In this document: positions 47,225 through 55,889 of the stretch, in pieces
How positions within the stretch are numbered: position 1 is the stretch's first letter
Layout of the letters: each line of letters begins with the position of its first letter
Assembly (NCBI RefSeq): GCF_000337735.1
Contig: NZ_AOHX01000047.1
Location: 1 to 64,000, forward strand
Direction: 5' to 3'
Source: Natronorubrum sulfidifaciens JCM 14089
GTDB taxonomy: Archaea > Halobacteriota > Halobacteria > Halobacteriales > Natrialbaceae
Length of the DNA: 64,000 nucleotides
Notes under the pieces: generated by a model
Databases searched by the model: none
What the model was told of the DNA's origin: nothing
What the model saw: the letters and a program-made list of their open reading frames with translations, nothing else
Made by a program: the position numbers and the translations under genes

Positions 47225-47273
47225 AAACTGGGTATTTCCTCCTACTTTGCTTGTACTAGGACAATACCAGTTT
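47225..47273. promoter_or_regulatory. Inverted repeat at the nrdJ promoter
   Basis: AAACTGGGTATT (47225-47236) and AATACCAGTTT (47263-47273) are near-perfect arms with one extra G. On the minus strand, TTTTAAG at about 47222-47227 looks like the nrdJ TATA box and overlaps one arm, so the repeat could be an operator. A bound regulator is unknown. If that TATA box is right, transcription starts after ATG 47216, which favours GTG 47114. Confidence 0.45.
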
Positions 47274-47553
47274 CATAGATGTCTCTGTACTGTTTGGGTT
47301 TCCGTTCGATCACGATCGCCGAAATGACCGTAATCGGTGCTGTGAGCAACTACAACGCGAACGGCCTTAACGATTTTCAGACCGAACTGAAAGTGACCGA
47401 AACGACCATGAACTGCCCCTCTGTCGGTCGATTTTCAGTTCCACGACCTTGGAATTCCACCTGCATAGACTGTTTATATTTCCTGACGGTCACGACTAGT
47501 ACTCTCTCATCACATCCAGAAAGATTACGTCCCTGTAGTACGGGGTGTTCCGT
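47274..47553. other. Rest of the divergent intergenic region
   Basis: AT-richer than the flanks. GTTTATATT near 47470 is a good TATA box for the small membrane protein gene, giving a leader of roughly 55-60 bases. No other gene or RNA was recognised. Confidence 0.45.
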
Positions 47554-47736
47554 ATGTTCGAACCATTGACCTCCTCGACCATCCTGCTCATTCTGGCGGG
47601 ACTGGCTGCCTTTGCGGTCGCCATTGTTGCGATCCGCATTGCGATTAAATTGGCCGTTCGTCTCGGTCTCGTCGCTGCCGTTGTTCTCGCCGCACTGTGG
47701 GCAACCGGGACTCTCGAGTTGCTCCCCGGGGTCTGA
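47554..47736 (+). CDS. Small membrane protein, 60 aa
   Basis: 60-aa protein with two hydrophobic segments: ILLILAGLAAFAVAIVAIRI and LGLVAAVVLAALWATGTLEL, separated by a short basic hinge (KLAVR). ATG 47554 is preferred; GTG 47545 adds three residues. It may be a small component of a membrane complex. It converges on trpG with 12 bp between stops. Function unknown. Confidence 0.6.
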   Translation: MFEPLTSSTILLILAGLAAFAVAIVAIRIAIKLAVRLGLVAAVVLAALWATGTLELLPGV

Positions 47737-47748
47737 AACGGACGAACG

Positions 47749-48393
47749 CTACGCAGTTGCGTGTGCAGCCACCGACTCGAGGAAGTTTTCGATGACGTCG
47801 TGCCCAACAGCCGTCAGGACGCTCTCCGGATGGAACTGCACACATTCGAGTGGGTACTCGCGGTGGCGCACCCCCATGACGAGCGTCTCCGAGCCGTGTT
47901 CGGCCGTTGCCGACACCGCGAAACAGTCGGGCACTTCGGTGGCGACCAGCGAGTGATAGCGGCCGGCCCGAAAGCCCTGCTCGAGTCCCTCGAAGACGCC
48001 CTCGCCGTCGTGGTCGACCGCCGAGGCCTTCCCGTGGATCGGGTCGGGTGCCCGGCCGACGGTGCCACCGTAGGCGTAGACGGCGGCCTCGAGGCCGAGA
48101 CAGACGCCGAGCGTCGGAACCTCGGTGAGTTCGTCGAGTACGTCCATCGTGACGCCGACGTCGCGGTCGTTTTTCGGATGGCCCGGCCCCGGACTGATGA
48201 TGATCGCATCCGGGTCGACGGCACGGACGTCCTCGAGCGCGGCGGTGTTTTTCAGAATCTCGGTCTCGGTGCCCGGCAGTTGGCTGACGTACTCGACGAG
48301 ATTGTACGTAAACGAGTCGTAGTTGTCGATGAACAGTACTGTCAGCGCCTCCGCATCCGTGTCGGTAGCCGACTGCTCGCTCGTCGCGTTCAT
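47749..48393 (-). CDS. trpG: Anthranilate synthase component II (glutamine amidotransferase)
   Basis: 214-aa class I glutamine amidotransferase that supplies ammonia to TrpE. Motifs are FIDNYDSFTYNLVEYVSQLP, ISPGPGHPKNDRD, the nucleophile loop LGVCLGLEAAVYAYGG (Cys with Leu-Glu instead of the usual His-Gln next to it), GRYHSLVA, and VQFHPESVLT with catalytic His and Glu. It overlaps the end of trpE by 4 bases. Last gene of trpDFEG. Confidence 0.95.
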   Translation of the reverse strand: MNATSEQSATDTDAEALTVLFIDNYDSFTYNLVEYVSQLPGTETEILKNTAALEDVRAVDPDAIIISPGPGHPKNDRDVGVTMDVLDELTEVPTLGVCLGLEAAVYAYGGTVGRAPDPIHGKASAVDHDGEGVFEGLEQGFRAGRYHSLVATEVPDCFAVSATAEHGSETLVMGVRHREYPLECVQFHPESVLTAVGHDVIENFLESVAAHATA

Positions 48394-50066
48394 CGGCTCA
48401 CCTCCGGTGTCGTCTCGAGGGTGTCGGTCGCCCCGTCTTCGCCGTCGTCGGTCGACAGCTCGATTTTCTCGAGGGCTGCGAGCACGCCACCCATCTTCTT
48501 CTCGGTTTCCTCGTATTCGGCTTCGGGGTCGCTGTCGGCGACCAGTCCGGCTCCGGCCTGAACGGTAATCCGGTCTCGGTCACCTTCCTCGACGGTTGCG
48601 GTTCTGATCACGATCGCGAAATCCGCGTCGCCCGTCCAGGAGTAGTAGCCGACGCCACCGCCGTAGAGCCCGCGTGGCTTGGCCTCGAGGTTGTCGATGA
48701 TCTCCATCGCGCGGATCTTCGGCGCGCCCGAGAGCGTTCCGGCGGGAAACGACGCGCGGGTCGCATCAAAGGCATCGGCGTCTGCTGCCAGCGCTCCGGT
48801 CACGGTCGATTCGATATGCTGGACGTGGCTGTACTTGAGGACGTTCATGAACTCGTCGACGCGGACCGAGCCAGCCTCGGAGACCCGACGCACGTCGTTT
48901 CGCGCTAGATCGACCAGCATCGTGTGCTCGGCGCGTTCTTTCTCGTCGGCCAGCATCTCGCCGGCCAGCCGGCGATCTTCGACGGGACTCGAGCCCCGGT
49001 CACAGGTCCCGGCGATAGGGTTGGACATGACTTCGCGCCCGCGCACGGAGACCAGTGTCTCGGGACTCGCGCCGACGACGGTCAGATCGCCGTGGTCGAG
49101 CAGATACATGTACGGCGACGGGTTGACGTCGCGCATCGCCTCGTAGAACCCAAGCGGGTCGACGTCGCCGTAGAGCTCTCGTGTTCGGGAGATGACGCCC
49201 TGATAGATGTCGCCGTCGAGGACGTGTTCTTTCGCCCGACGGACGCTCTCCTCGTACTCGGCTTTGGGGACGGCGACCTCTTTGTCGCGGACGAATCCGC
49301 CCGTGTCCGGTGGGTCGGCCGTCTGCAACGTCTCTGCGACCGCGCGTGCTTCGGCTCGAATCTCGTCGTAGACCGCGTCGGGGTCGTCATCGGCCTCGAG
49401 GACCGGCGTACAGACCAGCGAGACGGTCCCCTCGTGTTCGTCGAACGCGAGCGTCTTCGTCGTCAGCACGAACTGGGCGTCCGGGAACCGCGAGTCGGGT
49501 CGCTTGAGGCCGACTTCCTCGAGCCAGAGGTCGTAAACGGCGTCGTAGGCGAGAAAGCCGACCAGCCCGCCGGTCAGATGCTGACGTTCGTGGTCGGGTG
49601 CGTTCGGGAAGTCGACATCGGGCATCGCCGCCCGGAGTGCGTCGACGGTGTCGCCGTCGGCGTCTGTCTCGACGAGGTCCAGCGGCGCATCGTCGCTCAG
49701 CGCCTCGACGGTCGTCCCCTCGGGTTCGACCGTGACGACGGCGTCCGGATCGTAGCCGACGTAGGAGTAGCGCGCGTGGCGGTCCGCTCGCGTCGAACTC
49801 GGGCGGAACGCCCCGTCCGGGTCGCTCGAGGCGGTCTTCTCCGCGCTCTCGAGTAAGAAGGCGTACGACGATCGCTCCCGGTCGCTCGAGGGCGAGCGGC
49901 CGGTGAGGGCGGCGTAGGCTGCAAGCGGCGTCGTCTCGACGTCGAGGGTAGCGACGGTTCGGACGACTGCCGGCCGATTCTCGCGGGTGCCCGCATACTC
50001 GCAGAAGGTCTCGCGGTCGATATCTAGCGTCGGCGTCGGGTTCGATGGGGGGGCTGCGTCAGTCAT
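48390..50066 (-). CDS. trpE: Anthranilate synthase component I
   Basis: 558-aa chorismate-binding subunit that makes anthranilate with TrpG. The catalytic C-terminal domain shows NPSPYMYLLDHGDLTVVGAS (feedback-inhibition and substrate region), SNPIAGTCDRGSSPVEDRRL, EHTMLVDLARNDVRRV, SFPAGTLSGAPKIRAMEIID and GLYGGGVGYYSW. The N-terminal part (about 1-240) is the tryptophan-binding regulatory domain. It overlaps trpF (4 bp) upstream and trpG (4 bp) downstream, so translation is coupled. Confidence 0.96.
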   Translation of the reverse strand: MTDAAPPSNPTPTLDIDRETFCEYAGTRENRPAVVRTVATLDVETTPLAAYAALTGRSPSSDRERSSYAFLLESAEKTASSDPDGAFRPSSTRADRHARYSYVGYDPDAVVTVEPEGTTVEALSDDAPLDLVETDADGDTVDALRAAMPDVDFPNAPDHERQHLTGGLVGFLAYDAVYDLWLEEVGLKRPDSRFPDAQFVLTTKTLAFDEHEGTVSLVCTPVLEADDDPDAVYDEIRAEARAVAETLQTADPPDTGGFVRDKEVAVPKAEYEESVRRAKEHVLDGDIYQGVISRTRELYGDVDPLGFYEAMRDVNPSPYMYLLDHGDLTVVGASPETLVSVRGREVMSNPIAGTCDRGSSPVEDRRLAGEMLADEKERAEHTMLVDLARNDVRRVSEAGSVRVDEFMNVLKYSHVQHIESTVTGALAADADAFDATRASFPAGTLSGAPKIRAMEIIDNLEAKPRGLYGGGVGYYSWTGDADFAIVIRTATVEEGDRDRITVQAGAGLVADSDPEAEYEETEKKMGGVLAALEKIELSTDDGEDGATDTLETTPEVSR

Positions 50067-50731
50067 GGGTGATGGGGCGTGTCCGGCTCTACTGCTCGAT
50101 GGGCGGTCGTTGCTCGGTCGACGAACGAGTGTACTGCGGTCGGGTCCTTGCTACCGTCGTCGGCTTCGACCCCACTCGCGGCGTCGACGGCGAACGGCTC
50201 GACCGTCCGGACCGCGTCCGCAACGTTGTCGGGGGTGAGTCCACCGGCGAGAATCAACGGCGACTCGAGGTCGGCGGCGGCCTGTCGAGTTCGCTCCCAG
50301 TCGTGGGTTTCACCGGTGCCGCCACCGCCGTCCTCGCCCGGTGTATCGACGAGGAGGGCGTCGACGACGCCGTCGTAGGCGGCCGCGTTCGTCGCGTCGT
50401 CGGCACCGACCGCGTAGAGGAACTGCGCGTCGATGGTCGACCGCAAGCGGTCGAGGGCGTCCGGCTCGAGGCCGCCGTGGATCTGGAGGACATCCGGTCC
50501 GACCGCATCGACCAGCTCGCGTGCGTGGTCAGGGTCGGACGGCATCGTCACGAGCACCGTCGTCACGAACGGCGGCGTGGCCGCGACGAGGGCTCGAGCC
50601 TGATCGACTGCGACCTCTCGTGGCGTGTCGACAGTGACGTCACAGATGATCCCGACCGCGTCGACACCGGCGTCGACGACCGTCTCGAGGTCGGCTTCGG
50701 TCGTCAGTCCACAGACCTTGACGCGCGTCAT
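50063..50731 (-). CDS. trpF: Phosphoribosylanthranilate isomerase
   Basis: 222-aa TIM-barrel isomerase of tryptophan synthesis. The start VKVCGLTTEADLETVVDAGV holds the catalytic Cys. VLQIHGGLEPDALDRL, LVDTPGEDGGGGTGETHDWE (phosphate loop and catalytic Asp) and LILAGGLTPDNVADAVR, then AVDAASGVE, complete the family set. It overlaps trpD and trpE by 4 bases each. Confidence 0.95.
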   Translation of the reverse strand: MTRVKVCGLTTEADLETVVDAGVDAVGIICDVTVDTPREVAVDQARALVAATPPFVTTVLVTMPSDPDHARELVDAVGPDVLQIHGGLEPDALDRLRSTIDAQFLYAVGADDATNAAAYDGVVDALLVDTPGEDGGGGTGETHDWERTRQAAADLESPLILAGGLTPDNVADAVRTVEPFAVDAASGVEADDGSKDPTAVHSFVDRATTAHRAVEPDTPHHP

Positions 50732-51744
50732 CGCTGTACCTGTTCAGCAGCCCCCTCACAGAGGCGTTCGAACTTCGCCGCCGCGTCACCGGACTCGATC
50801 GCCTCGCGTGCGATATCGGCACCGTCCTCGAGCGAGTCGGCCTCGCCCGCGACGTAGGTCGCTGCACCCGCGTTCGCGAGGATGACGTCGCGCTTTGCGC
50901 CCGTCACGTCGCCCTCGACGATACCGCGCATGTCGTCGGCGTTCGCCTCGGGCGAGCCACCTGCGATATCCGCGATGTCGTGTGCTTCGAGGCCGAGATC
51001 GGACGGCTCGAGCGAGTACTGCTCGAGGTCGGAGCCGGTTACTTCCGCGACGGTGGTCTCGCCGTGGATGGCGATCTCGTCGGTGCCCGCACCGTGGACG
51101 ACCAGCGCGCGGTCGACGTCCATCCGGGCGAGCGCTGCCGCCAGCGTTGGGACGAGGTCGGGGTCGTAGACGCCGATGACCTGTGCGTCTGCGCCCGCGG
51201 GGTTCGTCAGCGGCCCGAGGATGTTAAAGACCGTCCGCATGCCGAGTTCCTTGCGCGGACCGATGACGGCTTTCATCGCGGGGTGGAACACCGGTGCGAG
51301 CATGAAGCCGATGCCGTCGCGTTCGATCGCGGTCTCGACGGCCGGTGGCTCGGCCTCGATATCAACGCCAGCGACCTCGAGGACGTCGGCGCTGCCCGAC
51401 GACGAGGAGACGGAGTAGTTGCCGTGTTTTGCGATCGGGACACCAGCCCCGGCGGCGACGATCGCACTCGTCGTCGAGACGTTGATCGTGTTGTAGTCGT
51501 CCCCACCCGTTCCACAGGTGTCGACCAGCGGCTCTCGGTCAGGCGAGATCGTTCGGGCCGCCTCGCGCATCCCTTCCGCGAAGCCGGCGATCTCCGCTTC
51601 CGTTTCGCCTTTCGCACGCAGTGCCGCAAGCAGTGCGCCGATCTGTGCCTCCGTTGCGCCCTCGAACACCGCCGTCGAGGCCGCTCGAGCCTCCGTTTGT
51701 GTCAGGTTCTGACCGTCAGTCACCCGTTCGACGTATTCCTGCAT
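50728..51744 (-). CDS. trpD: Anthranilate phosphoribosyltransferase
   Basis: 338-aa class III phosphoribosyltransferase. PRPP is bound by VDTCGTGGDDYNTINVSTTS; KHGNYSVSSSSGSADVLEVA carries the second motif, and GPLTNPAGADAQVIGVYDP is typical of the family. First gene of the trpDFEG operon. The start ATG 51744 gives the standard MQEYVERVTDGQNLT opening. A TATA-like element lies about 55 bp upstream and an inverted repeat lies in the leader. Confidence 0.95.
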   Translation of the reverse strand: MQEYVERVTDGQNLTQTEARAASTAVFEGATEAQIGALLAALRAKGETEAEIAGFAEGMREAARTISPDREPLVDTCGTGGDDYNTINVSTTSAIVAAGAGVPIAKHGNYSVSSSSGSADVLEVAGVDIEAEPPAVETAIERDGIGFMLAPVFHPAMKAVIGPRKELGMRTVFNILGPLTNPAGADAQVIGVYDPDLVPTLAAALARMDVDRALVVHGAGTDEIAIHGETTVAEVTGSDLEQYSLEPSDLGLEAHDIADIAGGSPEANADDMRGIVEGDVTGAKRDVILANAGAATYVAGEADSLEDGADIAREAIESGDAAAKFERLCEGAAEQVQR

Positions 51745-51755
51745 AGTGAACACCA

Positions 51756-51802
51756 ATGTACGTAGTTGTCTTGTAATGTCCAAATCAGTACATCGACTTA
51801 AA
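51756..51802 (-). promoter_or_regulatory. trpD promoter region with inverted repeat
   Basis: On the minus strand, TTTAAG (51802-51797) is a TATA-like element; transcription should start near 51773, giving a leader of about 30 bases. ATGTAC (51756-51761) and GTACAT (51788-51793) are inverted arms flanking that start site. They could be an operator for a tryptophan-responsive regulator. The regulator is unknown. Confidence 0.4.
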
Positions 51803-51927
51803 CGTGTCGCCGGAATGCGTGGGGCTCCCTCCCGTACGGCTTCCGATTCGAAACCTTCAATTACCGTGGCGGGCAACGATTGAATGCAGACGAGGTGGCG
51901 ACGGACGCCACGGAAGCGAAACCAGGC

Positions 51928-52002
51928 GGGTTGGTGGTCTAGTCTGGTTATGACACCTCCTTGACATGGAGGAGGCCGGCAGTTCAAATCTGCCCCAACC
52001 CA
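51928..52002 (+). tRNA. tRNA-Val (GAC)
   Basis: 75-nt intronless tRNA. Acceptor GGGTTGG pairs with CCAACCC, with discriminator A at 52002. The D-arm is GTC...GAC, anticodon stem CCTCC/GGAGG with loop TTGACAT (anticodon GAC at 51963-51965), and T-arm GGCAG/CTGCC with loop TTCAAAT. CCA is not encoded. A T-run (ATTTT) follows. Confidence 0.95.
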
Positions 52003-52045
52003 CTAATTTTGCTGCGAGCAAATCCGCGAGCAGCAGATTCGTTAC

Positions 52046-52062
52046 GTTGGGCAGTTTGAACC
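52046..52062 (-). repeat. Inverted partial copy of the tRNA-Val 3' end
   Basis: GTTGGGCAGTTTGAACC reads, on the minus strand, like the T-arm and acceptor of tRNA-Val with small deletions. It lies between the tRNA gene and the direct copy at 52120-52140. Confidence 0.45.
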
Positions 52063-52119
52063 AGACAAGTCGCAGCCCGGGAAGCGAACGAAGTGAGCGA
52101 CCCGGAACGTCTTGGCGAG

Positions 52120-52140
52120 GTTCAAATCTGCCCCAACCCA
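52120..52140 (+). repeat. Direct copy of the tRNA-Val 3' end (att-like scar)
   Basis: This 21-bp stretch is identical to the last 21 bases of the tRNA-Val gene (51982-52002), 138 bp further on. An exact repeat of a tRNA 3' end next to the gene is the usual mark of site-specific integration. The 117 bp between has no gene. Confidence 0.8.
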
Positions 52141-52143
52141 TTT

Positions 52144-52190
52144 CTGACGGAACAACAACCGACGAGCGCAGCGAGTCGTTCGGTCCGTCA
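52144..52190. terminator. Strong hairpin downstream of the att-like scar
   Basis: TGACGGA and TCCGTCA are outer arms; CCGACGA and TCGTTCGG form an inner stem. It may end tRNA-region transcripts or be a remnant of a lost element. The rest of 52191-52282 shows no gene; it should carry the promoter of the next gene. Confidence 0.45.
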
Positions 52191-52282
52191 ACCTGTTCTT
52201 CGGTTCGACTCAGACGTATCATACAGCCACACCATCGGTCGCAACCGAACGGTAGAAACGTGCGAGTCGACTCGAGGCCAGT

Positions 52283-53191
52283 ATGGAGGTCGTCGGCCGG
52301 CTGGCAGGGTTGCTCGTCGTCTTGCTGCTTGGAACGGGGCTGCGAGCATCGGGTATCCTCGACACTGGCCGGACGGCACGACTGAACACGGTCGCTTACT
52401 TCGTCGCGCTGCCGGCGCTGATCTTCGTCTCAACGTACGACCAGGCGATCGGCCAGCTCCTTTCGCCGGCGCTGTTCGTGGGACTGTTGTTCGTCCTGTT
52501 CACGACGGCGGGGGTGGCATGGCTCGTCCACCGAAATCGGGACTCGAGGGGGCGTCAGAGCGTGGCCGTCATCCAGTCGTATCACTCGAACATCGGCTAT
52601 CTCGGCGTCCCGCTCATCGCCGCAACGTTCGACCCGGCGGTGACGGCGATCGCGAGCGTGATCCTCGGCGTCGTGACGCTCGTCCAGTTGCCGCTGTCGG
52701 TGCTGATCCTGTCGACGCTCAACGGTGCCGACGCGGCGCTTGGACCGAAGCTTCGGGGGCTGGCGAAAAATCCCGTGTTGCTCTCGTTGCTCGTCGGCCT
52801 CACGGTCGGCTCGGTCGGGCTCGCGGTTCCCGGCCCTGTTGCGACTGGCCTCGACGCCGTCGGCTCGCTGGCGCTGCCGCTGGCACTGCTCTGTGTCGGG
52901 GCGTCACTCGAGGTCGACCTGCCGACAATCGATTACGGCGCGACTGGGGCCGTCGTCGCATTGAAAATCGTCTGTATGCCCGCGCTCGCGTGGGTCGTCT
53001 TCTCGGCGCTGGCTGTCGATACGGCGACGTTTACCGCCGCGGTCGTGATGTTCGCGACGCCGACCGCGGTCTCGACGTTCGTCTTCGCGGCCGAACTCGG
53101 TGGTGACACGGAGTTCGCGTCGCTGAACGTCTTCGTGACGACGCTGCTCTCGATGGGGTCGTTACTGGTCCTCATCTCGCTGGTTGGCTGA
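52283..53191 (+). CDS. AEC-family (auxin efflux carrier-like) transporter
   Basis: 302-aa membrane protein with about ten hydrophobic segments in two related halves, as in the AEC/BASS fold. Parts such as LNTVAYFVALPALIFVSTYD, QSYHSNIGYLGVPLIAATFD and LALPLALLCVGASLEVDLP are family-like, including the Asn-x-Gly-x-x-Gly-x-Pro crossover. It probably exports organic acids or amino acids. The A of its stop codon begins a copy of the MITE-type terminal sequence (53191-53204). Confidence 0.85.
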   Translation: MEVVGRLAGLLVVLLLGTGLRASGILDTGRTARLNTVAYFVALPALIFVSTYDQAIGQLLSPALFVGLLFVLFTTAGVAWLVHRNRDSRGRQSVAVIQSYHSNIGYLGVPLIAATFDPAVTAIASVILGVVTLVQLPLSVLILSTLNGADAALGPKLRGLAKNPVLLSLLVGLTVGSVGLAVPGPVATGLDAVGSLALPLALLCVGASLEVDLPTIDYGATGAVVALKIVCMPALAWVVFSALAVDTATFTAAVVMFATPTAVSTFVFAAELGGDTEFASLNVFVTTLLSMGSLLVLISLVG

Positions 53192-53204
53192 TACTGTCGG
53201 ACAG
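53191..53204. repeat. Solo copy of the MITE-like terminal sequence
   Basis: ATACTGTCGGACAG is identical to the first 14 bases of the 164-bp element at 31806, and again begins at the last base of a TGA stop codon. No partner end was found before the next gene's stop at 53223. The core CTGTCGGACAG is itself an odd-centred palindrome. Confidence 0.6.
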
Positions 53205-53222
53205 CCCGATTCGAAGATCAGT

Positions 53223-54035
53223 TCAACCGCCGAAAAACCGTTTAATTCTGCTGAACAGGCCGGTTCCCTCGCTGTCGTTCCCCTCGTCGATCTCGTCGCT
53301 CGAGTCGCCGTCACGGTCGATCGAGCCGGCGAGTGGACCGGCATCGTCGCCGAGACCGGTCCCTGAAGACTCGCTCGCGCTGTTCGGGGCCGATGACTGT
53401 GCCTGTGTCGCCTCGAGGTCGTCCATCGAGAGCTCGATCTCGTCGACGTCGGGCGTTGACTCCCGCCCCGATCCCGCCTCGGCGGCGCGGACGTCCGCAC
53501 CGGTGACGGTGCCGTCTTCGATGCGGGCCGCGAGCTCCTCGAGCGAGGCGTCGTCGTCCAGCTCGGTGTCGTCGGGGATCGCCGTCGCCGCCGCATCGAT
53601 CGCTGTCGCAGCGTCGGTTCCCGTCTCGACTCCGCTGTCGGCAGCTGGTTCGGTTGGTGTTGGTGCCGTATCCGTCACGTCGGCGGCCGTCGGGTCGGCG
53701 CTGGCCTCGTGGTCTGTCACACTGTCCGGCTGATCGCTGTCCACGTCGGCTGCATCGTCGCCGACCGAATCGGCCGCAGGAACGTCGGTTTCGTCGAACT
53801 CGGTCGTCACGGAGTCGTCCGTGTCAGTCGCCGTGCCGTCGAGTCCGTCGCTCGAGTCGTCGGCCGTCGCTTTCGTCTCGTCGAGCGAGGCGAGAATGTC
53901 GTCGACGCTTTGCTCGGAGACGACGCGTTGGGGGCCGCCGCCGGGCTCGAGACTGTCACTCGAGTCGCTGTCAGCGTCGGTCGACCCGCTCGAGTCGGCT
54001 CCAGACTCGTTCGCGGAGGGCTGCTCGTCGCTCAT
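53223..54035 (-). CDS. Acidic low-complexity protein with amphipathic C terminus
   Basis: 270-aa protein dominated by Asp, Ser, Thr, Ala and Glu, mostly disordered. A short conserved-looking part is near the N terminus (VVSEQSVDDILASLDETKAT) and another at about 155-180 (DASLEELAARIEDGTVTGAD). The end, GLFSRIKRFFGG, is a short basic amphipathic helix that could touch the membrane. Function unknown. Confidence 0.65.
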   Translation of the reverse strand: MSDEQPSANESGADSSGSTDADSDSSDSLEPGGGPQRVVSEQSVDDILASLDETKATADDSSDGLDGTATDTDDSVTTEFDETDVPAADSVGDDAADVDSDQPDSVTDHEASADPTAADVTDTAPTPTEPAADSGVETGTDAATAIDAAATAIPDDTELDDDASLEELAARIEDGTVTGADVRAAEAGSGRESTPDVDEIELSMDDLEATQAQSSAPNSASESSGTGLGDDAGPLAGSIDRDGDSSDEIDEGNDSEGTGLFSRIKRFFGG

Positions 54036-54146
54036 TGTGCACGTCTGTCCCTGCGGAGACCATAACTGTTGCCCAGTGGGACCGTCACGGCGAGTGACTG
54101 CATCCGGATCGACGATGGCCTCGGAGCACGCTCGAGCGGGCTCGAC

Positions 54147-54938
54147 TCAGGCCGGCTGCTCGGCCAGTTCCGGCCTCGAGAGGACGACGTTGAGCACCGC
54201 GCCGAAGAGGATCAACATGCCGGCGAAATACAGCCAGGTGACGAAAAGCAAGACGACACCGACTGCGCCGTAGGCCTGATACTGACCGGCGTTGGCGGCG
54301 TACAGCTGAAAGCCGACCTGTAGAATCGTCCAGCCCACGGCAGCGAAGACGGCACCGGGGAGGATGTCGGTGAGCGTCACCGGAATCGGTGGGAGGACGT
54401 AGTAGATCGGTACGAAGACGAGCACGAGACCGAGAAGCAGCGTGACCCAACTCAACAGGCCGGCAAACGGCACGAGGTCGGCAGCAAGCCCGAGGATAGT
54501 CCCGATTACGATCATCAACACCATCGCGCCTGCGCCCGCGACGATTACGGTAAGGCCGTCTTTGATCTGATCGACGAGTGTGTCCTCGACGACCTCGTCG
54601 TAGACCTTATCGAACGCGAGGCTGAGACCGCGAAAGACCTTGAGCGCACCCCAGGCGGCGACGGCCAGCGCGACGACGGTCGCCTCCGCGCGCCCGGATT
54701 CGGTCGTCAACGCGTCCCTGACGAGGTCTTCGCCCGCTTCGGGGAGGAAATCGCCGGCGACGAGGATCAGTCGTTCGGCCGCGTCTTCACCGCCGAACAA
54801 CGAGCCGACGACGAGTGCGAGCAACACCATCGGGATCAACGAGACGAACGCGTAGTAGGCAAATCCCGCTGCGAGAAAGGAGATATCGCGATCGTTTGCC
54901 GTGCGATAAACCGAGATGATCGTCTCAGACACGTCCAT
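54147..54938 (-). CDS. YihY/BrkB-family membrane protein
   Basis: 263-aa membrane protein with six hydrophobic segments. The family start SFLAAGFAYYAFVSLIPMVL, the middle AWGALKVFRGLSLAFDKVYD and the later ILPGAVFAAVGWTILQVGFQ and YGAVGVVLLFVTWLYFAGML are typical of YihY. The function of this widespread family is not settled; it was earlier mistaken for RNase BN. Confidence 0.88.
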   Translation of the reverse strand: MDVSETIISVYRTANDRDISFLAAGFAYYAFVSLIPMVLLALVVGSLFGGEDAAERLILVAGDFLPEAGEDLVRDALTTESGRAEATVVALAVAAWGALKVFRGLSLAFDKVYDEVVEDTLVDQIKDGLTVIVAGAGAMVLMIVIGTILGLAADLVPFAGLLSWVTLLLGLVLVFVPIYYVLPPIPVTLTDILPGAVFAAVGWTILQVGFQLYAANAGQYQAYGAVGVVLLFVTWLYFAGMLILFGAVLNVVLSRPELAEQPA

Positions 54939-55037
54939 ACCGAGACGAGCACGGCCAGCACCAAAGGTCTGTCAGTTGACCGCAGTTTCTGCTCTGAGTG
55001 CCGTTTTCGGTCGCGGTCGAACGCGGCCGGTGTCGGC

Positions 55038-55814
55038 TCACCACTCGACACAGAAGTTGTGCGACGCATAGACCGCCCCATCGTCGGCGATGTAGACGCC
55101 GACACCGCCACGATCCCAGTCAGGGACGGTCCCTTCCTCGAGGATCGCCTGACGGTGGGGCGTGGAGTTCATCCACTGATCGACGAGTCCCGTTGCAAGC
55201 GCCTCCGCGCTCTGATAGTGAGCCGTGTCGCTGGTTCCGGGGCCTTCGACGGGACGGTCGACCCACGTCTGTGCGATGTTCTCGCCGTAGCCGCGACAGT
55301 AGTCGTCGACGGCGGTGAAGCGATCCATCGGCTCCTCGCCGTCGGGGTTGACGTGATCGAAGTACTCCCGGTCGGCCATATCGTGGCTGTGTGCGCGTGA
55401 GACGGACGCAACCGTCCCGTCCCACTCGAGTGGCTCGAGGCCGTGCTCGGCCCGGCGGTCGTTGACTTCGGCGTGGACGAAGTCCTCGACGGTCGCCGAG
55501 TCGACCCGCTCGACGTCGGTCTCATAGACCGACTCGTTGGGATCAGCCGGGTCGGTAACGGCGGGGTTTCGCTCGCCTGCCGGCGGCGGGTTCGAACTCG
55601 GTGGCGGCAGCGAGTCGGTGTCAATCGAATCGGGGACCGCGAACTCGGTGTCGTCGACGCCGAGGTCCTCGAGAACGGTCGGTGCCAGCACGGCGGTTCC
55701 GAGGGCGAGTGCGCCGATGACGGCGACAGCGACGAAAAACCGAAGGAGTGTTCGGATGACGGCCCGATCCGAGCGGTCACCGTCGGACGAGGCAGCTGCG
55801 GGACGTCGATCCAT
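55038..55814 (-). CDS. CAP/SCP-domain secreted or membrane-anchored protein
   Basis: 258-aa protein. One N-terminal membrane segment (LLRFFVAVAVIGALALGTAV, about 22-44) anchors it, with a Pro/Ser-rich stalk (SLPPPSSNPPPAGERNP). The CAP domain covers about 120-255: VSRAHSHDMADREYFDHVNP, CRGYGENIAQTWV and HRQAILEEGTVPDWDRGGVG, holding the two cavity His and Glu residues. It acts outside the cell. CAP proteins bind sterol-like ligands or have unclear roles. ATG 55814 is preferred over 55838. Confidence 0.85.
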   Translation of the reverse strand: MDRRPAAASSDGDRSDRAVIRTLLRFFVAVAVIGALALGTAVLAPTVLEDLGVDDTEFAVPDSIDTDSLPPPSSNPPPAGERNPAVTDPADPNESVYETDVERVDSATVEDFVHAEVNDRRAEHGLEPLEWDGTVASVSRAHSHDMADREYFDHVNPDGEEPMDRFTAVDDYCRGYGENIAQTWVDRPVEGPGTSDTAHYQSAEALATGLVDQWMNSTPHRQAILEEGTVPDWDRGGVGVYIADDGAVYASHNFCVEW

Positions 55815-55889
55815 TATCCTTCGGAACGTGGTGCCCAAATAAGACAGTCGTGGTCAGTTGCAGCCACTGACACGCGCTCCTGATAGCGA

